DNA from: Haplosporangium gracile
Lineage: Eukaryota > Mortierellomycota > Mortierellomycetes > Mortierellales > Mortierellaceae
DNA: 13,109 bases
Assembly (NCBI GenBank): GCA_015499985.1
Contig: JAAAUF010001057.1
Coordinates: forward strand, 1-13,109
Direction: 5' to 3'
Positions 8,236-13,109 of the stretch are shown here, one piece after another. The notes beneath the pieces are model-generated. The model was not told where the DNA came from, ran no database searches, and saw only the letters and a program-made list of their open reading frames with translations. Position numbers and translations under genes: made by a program. How positions within the stretch are numbered: the stretch's first letter is position 1; every line of letters begins with the position of its first letter.

Positions 8236-9361
8236 TTTCTCCCTAAGCAAAGTTCCCATGAGGATTGATTTTGCATTTCCCTTTTATTCTCGCTCTTGCC
8301 CGAACACAAGATTAAAATAAAAACCAAGGCAGCCCAGCGCAATGACATTTGCATGTGCCAGTCTTCTCTTTTTTCTCCAAAGGTATGGCCCCTTTTGTGG
8401 CACCATTTCATACTCATCGTTCCATGCGTTTAAAATTATTTTATTTTTTTGTGACCAATATGCTCACGTCTTACTGCTTTTTATAATCCGGCTCCTCTTT
8501 CTTTTGCGTCCTCTTCTTTCACCAGATGCAATGCCCCCACGGATTAGGACAGGGAGAGAAGAAAGGACTTCAAAGGGCAAAAAAGAGGATGATAGGGAGC
8601 TGTCAATCGGACAAAAAAAAATTGCGATTGTATGCTCTCAAGAAAAAGCATTGGTTGATTCAGCGAATAATCAGGAACCGACATGGCGACAGGTTTGCAC
8701 ATGGCGAATAATAACTGAGAATGAGAGCACCAGTGAGAGATTGGCGCATGTTTCTTAGGGGTAGGGTGTTTGGGAAGTAGAGTCTAGGTCCCCATTTGAA
8801 ACCAATGTGGTCGGTTGGACCCTGTGCACAATATTGATGATACTGGTGCGTTGGTTGTCTGTCTGTCGCCGGCTTGCGCTTATTGTTAGTGTTATTGGTT
8901 ATGCACGTTGCATGATTTCATGCGCAGGATGGGTCGTCGCTTTGTGGTAATAGGGTGGGGAGGAAACCATAGGCGTGACATATGACATGGGGTTGCCCAT
9001 TAGTCTAGTGGTGGCGTGTGTGAGGGTGAGTGGGGAGATGAAGGACTTCAAGATGGTTTTCAGGTGTTGATCACATTCGAGATGAGTTCTCCGATCTCTT
9101 TGTTGAACCGGGTGCCGGCTCCCCCATTCCCATATTTATTCGAAGTGAACATTAAAACACGTACGACAGGGTCAACAAACAGTTTAGTGTTTTTTTAACG
9201 GCGCGTGAATGTGGAGAAAAAACACAGAAGCATACAATAGGGAAAAACGCGGTTCGTGGGTCCGTGCAAAACGCAAAAGCTTCTCCCCAACACCTTCCTT
9301 TGACTTGATCATTCATCTCAGCCATCCTAAAGCCTCTTCTATTCAGATCCGATCTGTCGCC

Positions 9362-9587
9362 ATGGCGTATTTACACTGCAGAAGCGCTGGGGTAAGTTGA
9401 CCCTTGAAAACAACTATTGAAGAGCACACTGTTCACTTTGGACCGACGTCCATCGCGCGTTGTTTTTGTTTGTTTTTGTTTGTTTTAGATCCATGATTTG
9501 GTGACAGATGAAAAAAATGCAACAACGACAACAAACGTCGTCAACTTTACTTGCACCCTTCACCCCCTCTGTCCTTCTTCTCCACGC
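9362..9587 (+). CDS. Candidate small spliced gene, unrecognised
   Basis: I do not recognise this product. An ATG in good context (GCCATGG) at 9362 opens a ten-codon frame (MAYLHCRSAG) that ends exactly at a perfect donor GTAAGT (9392). A T-rich tract built from TGTTTTTGTT repeats precedes an acceptor TTTTAG ending at 9488. Joining them gives a phase-0 intron of 97 bases, close to the 87-base intron seen in the transposon gene. A second exon then continues about 33 codons (IHDLVTDEKNATTTT and on) to a stop near 9587. A clear CTRAY branch point is not visible, and the product has no domain. It could be chance, or the 5' end of a gene disrupted further downstream. Confidence 0.2.
9461..9486. repeat. 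TGTTTTTGTT tandem repeat
   Basis: About 2.6 copies of the 10-mer TGTTTTTGTT in tandem, ending in TTTTAG. On the plus strand it could serve as the pyrimidine tract of a splice acceptor. Confidence 0.75.
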
Positions 9588-10129
9588 TAGACGGTCTTTG
9601 TAATGAAGTTTGCTTGATTTGATTGAATTGCTCTTCTTTCTGCTCCATTCCTTCGCATTGTCGTACTCCTTCTGCCACCTCTTTTTTGGGGAGCAAAGAA
9701 GACGAGGATGTAAGAGAAGATTAACTTGCGTGGATTAGCACCCGAAAGTGGAAACAAGTTCGCTTGGAGCAGCAAGCATTGAGCAAACTACTGCGGGTCT
9801 TGCTAAGAGGACAGAGTTGTGTGTGAGCTAATTAGGCATTTCCTCTGGTCGCTTCCTTTTCATATGTCAGTGCATTTTAAGTGAACGGGGCTGCGGCCAA
9901 TGTGTCCGAGAGGTCTCTCCTCTGCTCCTGAACCCTTTGCAACAAGGGATATTTGGAGAACTATTCAGTGACATCACCCCCTGCTCAATGCATCCTTGCC
10001 TCCTCAATTAGACAATACTCCTTAACATCCTGTCCACAGCCGTCTTGTTTCTCCTCCTTCACCTCACCTCTTTTCTGCTCCCTACTTCGACGTTGTTACC
10101 AGAACCTGGTCTGTTATCCAGAGTCAAAT

Positions 10130-11265
10130 ATGTCCAGACAACAGCAGACGGGACACCTGCGTCAAACTGTGCCAGCAGCAACTCCAGTAGACTCAAGTCA
10201 ACCCTCGACAGGGTCTTGTTCAGTACCGGCCTCTTCGAGTTCTCTTTTCAACGCCGCGGAATCCTTGTCGCCTGCAGGATTTAGGACATCATCATTCTGG
10301 GCCAGGAAGGAATGAGCACCTTTTTTGACTGGCTCACTAATCCGCACAACTATGCTCGAATGCAGAAGAAGAATCCGATTGTAGGGCCAAGGCAATCGGA
10401 CTTTCACAAGGAAATATGTCGATTAGTCAATAGCAAACACAACACCTCATGGACGGATTCGCAAGTCAAGACCAAGATCACGTATGTTATGCGAAGGTAT
10501 CGTGAGGCAGTGGCGCTCAACTCCACCGGCGAAGGACCAGTCCTTGAAAAGCAGGAAGCGATCTGTCCGTTGTTCCTTCGACTTGACACTGTTTTTGGAG
10601 GTAGTCTCTCAACAAATCCTCTTCCTCCTCGACAATCAGGAATAAAAAGAGAGGATCTCGTCAGTTCTGACGACTCGGAAGATGAAAGTAGCGATTTGGA
10701 GGCATTTGATAATCAGTCTGACATAGGTAAGGTAACTTTACCTATATTCAACTGACTTGATAGGGCTGATGAAGCCACTTACTGATTCTCGCAAGTCGTA
10801 CTGTTTCTTTTAGATACGAATGCTGACGGCCATCATCCTAACAAGCGACAGAAAACGAGCGGGTTGGCATCTGCTGATCTACAACGTTCTGTCGACAAGA
10901 TACAACAGCTCGCTAACGAGAATAAGGCCGCGCTGAGAGCGAGGAAGCAAGTTGTTGAGAACCGGGAGCGTGAATTATCTGAGAAGCTCTTGCGGATATC
11001 GGATGAAGCCAGTAAGCGAGCAGAAGAAGCTCGGTCCCAGCTAAGGCAGGAACTTGCAGCAGAAAGGGCCGAGTTCAAAAAAGAGGTGGCAATGGAGCGA
11101 GCAGAAATCAGGGAGGAGCGAGCTGTTCTTAGGCAAGAGAAGGAAGATTTCAAGCGCGAAAGGGCCCAGTTCATGAAGGAACGTGATCAGCTCCTGACAG
11201 AAAACTCTGCCTTGAAGACGGAACTAACTTGTAGAGCTGCGATCGTAAACAGGCATTTGCTTTAA
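10130..11265 (+). CDS. Myb/SANT-like (trihelix-type) transposon accessory protein with C-terminal coiled coil, frameshifted near residue 61
   Basis: The likely start is ATG 10130 (MSRQQQTGHL), giving a Ser/Gln/Pro-rich leader of about 50 residues. The DNA-binding domain begins at FWARKE, where the frame stops at 10313-10315; ATG 10312 in the next frame continues it at once (MSTFFDWLTNPHNYARM). An intact ancestor would need one more A in the GAATG. Further domain blocks are WTDSQVKTKITYVMRRYREA and an ICPLFLRLDTVFGGSL block, familiar from fungal proteins of this type. An acidic Ser/Asp/Glu patch follows. The frame then crosses an 87-base intron (10727-10813) into exon 2: a basic NKRQK patch (possible nuclear signal), then about 110 residues of charged coiled coil (ERAEFKKEVAMERAEI), stop at 11263. 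From the internal ATG the spliced product is 288 residues and might still be made. Role inferred: DNA binding and nuclear import for the adjacent transposase. Confidence 0.65.
10727..10813 (+). other. 87-base intron in the Myb/SANT-like gene
   Basis: Donor GTAAGG at 10727, acceptor TTTTAG ending at 10813, branch-like CTGAT at 10783-10787 about 27 bases before the acceptor. Without splicing the first frame ends at 10755. With splicing (phase 1) the Asp codon is split G|AT and the frame runs directly into the coiled-coil exon, which has no good ATG of its own. Frame continuity makes this intron likely. Confidence 0.75.
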
Positions 11266-11278
11266 TGTAAAACTCATA

Positions 11279-11284
11279 TTTATT
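11279..11284 (-). terminator. Possible polyadenylation signal of the transposase gene
   Basis: The minus strand reads AATAAA (plus-strand tttatt), 141 bases downstream of the transposase stop at 11425. It lies within the 3' flank of the convergent plus-strand gene, so the two transcripts would overlap tail to tail. Confidence 0.35.
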
Positions 11285-11424
11285 AATCTCACGTTCATCG
11301 TCGGTATCTTTCTATGTTGCGATAGTTCCTAAGCACCCATTTCTTTAGTTTTTTCTTTCATGCTTTTCCCCCCTCTCTCTCTAGCCAGTCTCGTCCCAGT
11401 TGTCCATGTCCGCCTCCGCCTCCA

Positions 11425-12570
11425 TCAGTGGGACATCCGCCTCCTCCTCGCGTCGTGGTGGTGGGTGAAGGGCTCTTTGGTTCCAGTTATATCCAACATC
11501 ATCCGTCTTCCCGCCATCAGGATGTACGAGACAAATCTATGCAAAATGATACACGCAATGATCCAGCATAATGCTCTTGCGACGTGCTTTCTCTTGTTGA
11601 TCTTGACGGGAAGGTTTTGTAGGGAGTGCCACTTGAATTTCAGCCAACTGAAAGCGTGCTCAAGCTTGACTCTTGCGGAACCATGAAGACCATTAAAGCG
11701 GTGCTCTTCTGCCGTGATAACTGTCCCCTTGTAGCGCGGCATGACGGTCGAGGAAATCGCGTACCCTGCGTCGGCCAAGAGATAGTCCTTTCCACCGAAA
11801 TGCTCATCGCGGTTCCCGTGGAGTTTAGTGGACCTGTATGCCAAAGAATCGTTCGTGGATCCAACATAGCCTGTAGATACAAACTTAAATCGGCCTTGGT
11901 GATCGCAGACAGCTGTGCAGCCCATGGCATAGACACACTTGCGGGCCATTCCAAGAAATGGTATCGTAAGACGGGTTGGACTCAAAAGGAAAATGTACAC
12001 CGTCCAATGCACCGATCGCGTTTGGGAAGGCCTTTTCGGTCTTGAACCAGTTGGAGATCACGGTCTTCTGCACATCATTAGGCCAGATAATATACTGATT
12101 CTCATTGATAGCCTTAATGCATCTCCAGGTGTAAACATCAACCGTGCCTTGACCAACGCCCATCGTAAACGCGACTTTGTGTGTCGAAATGCCCTTTGTT
12201 CCGAGTTGATAAAGTGCAACTAAAAGCTGGACCCTAATGCTTGTGGGTGGGCTGGGTTGAGGCTCCGAAAGACACGGTGATCTTGGATCAGAGCAAGGAG
12301 GTCGTCGAACTGCTTGGGCGTTAGGCGAATGATATTCTTGAACTTGTCAAAGGCATACCGTGACAGAACTTGGTCCCTCAAAACTGTTGAAAAGGGCATC
12401 CTCATTCGAGGTTTGAGGTAACGGGAGGCGTAGAGTTGACTGAGAATCTGGCTGTACACTAGTGGCATGACGGGATCGTATCCAGCGCTCTCCTCGCAGG
12501 CCTGAACAAACTTCTCTTCATACTGACGAATGAGGAGCTGGCGCTCAGTGTATTGGCGCTGAGGAGGCAT
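11425..12570 (-). pseudogene. PIF/Harbinger-family DDE transposase (DDE_Tnp_4), two frameshifts
   Basis: Reading on the minus strand from ATG 12570. Segment 1 (12570-12220) encodes an N-terminal region with FDKFKNIIRLTPKQFDDLLAL and ends in TAG. The next frame continues at once with QLLVALYQLGTKGIS and a helix-turn-helix-like stretch (HKVAFTMGVGQGTVDVYTW). It then carries the first catalytic block GALDGVHF (Asp codon 12004-12002). At about 11945 the frame shifts again to RKCVYAMGCTAVCDHQGRF, GSTNDSLAYRS (second Asp, 11850-11848), LLADAGY, and RVKLEHAFSWLKFKW (catalytic Glu, 11661-11659). The frame ends in a basic tail with its stop at 11425. The D-D-E triad and spacing (about 51 and 63 residues) fit the family, and total length of about 380 codons is near normal. 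Both breaks are single-base differences in short G or C runs with no splice sites, so they are mutations or sequencing errors. Confidence 0.85.
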
Positions 12571-12573
12571 CAA

Positions 12574-13109
12574 AGGGGAAGGTGTTGGTAACGGTCAAAG
12601 AAAGGGGCAAAGGTAAAGGACAAAAGTAAAAGGAGGGGCAAATAATAGAAGTGATATGACTGCTGCACATAACTGTCAAGCTGTGCCTCGTCTTCTTGGA
12701 TAAATACCCATGAGCTTTATTGGCCATAACCATCAGTCAATAGATTTTTGACATTTTGAATAAATCTCCATTCATAGTTTCTTATTAAAAATTGCTCTGA
12801 TGCAACAACACCGAGTGAGGAGTGGGAAGGCACAGGAGAGTGTACTTGAGCAGAAAGGGGAACGCATCATTCACCCCGCCTCCACCTCCATCTCTTCCGT
12901 TTTTACCCAACTATTTTGTTTTTATGCTGTTTCTGCCTGGTCCACTGTTTTTTTGACTAATACAAAAAAACAAAGAGTGTCAGCATATCTTAGCTTGCGC
13001 CCAGACCTTCTCCAAAGCAACAGGCAACAGTGAGTGAGTGCGCCGAAAGGTAGAAAGGGGAGGCATTTCTGACAGGTGCGTTTGTACGACCCTTAGAAAC
13101 CCCAAACAC
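12574..13109. other. Noncoding right flank
   Basis: About 0.5 kb upstream of the transposase start. It holds the presumed transposase promoter (AT-rich, minus-strand TATTTATCC near 12699-12706) and probably the right end of the element, but no terminal repeat matching the left flank was found. The open frame at 12800-13033 shows no similarity I recognise. Confidence 0.4.

Larger units (their letters stand above)
4663..9361. other. Long region without a convincing gene
   Basis: About 4.7 kb in which no frame on either strand encodes a recognisable domain, and no frame reaches 151 codons. The longest open frames (near 6291-6626 minus, 7305-7757 minus and 8342-8758 plus) have amino-acid composition driven by A/T homopolymers and by CT tracts, and lack the C-ending codon bias of the perilipin gene. 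Contents I can name: a tRNA-like fragment (4890-4970), an inverted repeat with TGATCA (6689-6733), a 16-bp palindrome next to a GT repeat (7858-7890), a tandem 10-mer (8216-8235) and many runs of 7-9 A or T. Noncoding RNA or genes with very short exons cannot be excluded. Confidence 0.5.
10130..12570. mobile_element. Degraded PIF/Harbinger-type DNA transposon (ends not found)
   Basis: The coordinates span from the first codon of the accessory gene to the first codon of the transposase; the true element is larger. Two genes point towards each other, with 159 bases between the stops: a Myb/SANT-like DNA-binding protein on the plus strand and a DDE nuclease of the Harbinger (DDE_Tnp_4) family on the minus strand. 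That pair of genes is the known hallmark of PIF/Harbinger elements. I could not identify terminal inverted repeats or a 3-bp TWA target duplication in the flanks at 9780-10130 or 12574-13109. Single-base frame breaks in both genes imply the copy is not autonomous, unless they are sequencing errors. Confidence 0.75.

Noticed and set aside
8342..8758. Plus-strand open frame of 138 codons
   Set aside because: Hydrophobic first part is from a T/C-rich tract and the rest is charged without motif; another frame at 8526-8711 is equally open. No family recognised and no codon bias.
11626..12045. Plus-strand open frame of 139 codons
   Set aside because: Antisense shadow of the transposase catalytic region, which carries the recognisable D-D-E blocks on the minus strand.
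9946..12709. GGGATATTT (9946-9954) and the complement of AAATACCC (12702-12709) as transposon terminal repeats
   Set aside because: Only eight or nine bases agree, the sequences diverge straight after, and the adjacent trinucleotides do not match as a target duplication.
1..13109. CRISPR array, operon, rRNA gene or bacterial-type signals
   Set aside because: No regularly spaced repeats, no ribosome-binding sites and no rRNA-like stretch; introns, TATA boxes and gene families show a eukaryotic nuclear region.

Overview
The window looks like nuclear DNA of a filamentous fungus, probably an early-diverging oil-rich lineage (Mucoromycota, perhaps Mortierella-like). The reasons are a fungal perilipin-type lipid-droplet protein with very strong C-ending codon bias, short GT-AG introns with CTRAY-type branch points, a dynein LC8 light chain, and abundant A/T homopolymers and pyrimidine-rich leaders in the noncoding DNA. 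The lineage is inference; no marker gene is present.

Layout, left to right. (1) 1-423, minus strand: 5' part of a dynein light chain LC8 gene. Its first exon ends after the conserved VTH motif, and the last exon lies beyond the left edge. A TATA box sits about 155 bases upstream of its ATG. (2) About 600-1720: noncoding DNA with the 3' end of the next gene. (3) 1721-3268, minus strand: an uninterrupted 515-residue perilipin-like protein with a Thr-rich head, a PAT-type domain, eight consecutive 11-residue amphipathic repeats and a helical C-terminal half. It is the best-supported gene here. Its upstream 1.4 kb is pyrimidine-rich on the coding strand and may hold a spliced 5' leader. (4) About 4660-10100: a long stretch with no convincing conserved coding region, only microsatellites, palindromes, a tRNA-like fragment and two weak start-codon-plus-splice-donor candidates. 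(5) 10130-12570: a degraded PIF/Harbinger-type DNA transposon with two convergent genes, a Myb/SANT-like accessory protein (plus strand, one 87-base intron) and a DDE transposase (minus strand). Both reading frames are broken by single-base differences at homopolymers. (6) 12571-13109: noncoding; the right end of the transposon was not found.

The host genes are unrelated housekeeping functions (microtubule motor cargo binding; lipid-droplet coating) and show no operon-like relationship. The two transposon proteins belong together: in PIF/Harbinger elements a Myb/SANT-like protein typically helps the DDE nuclease reach the nucleus and bind its ends. I found no sign of a new defence or biosynthetic system. 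The most interesting items are the clean 11-mer array of the fungal perilipin, its possible long 5' leader intron, and the homopolymer-linked frameshifts of the transposon.
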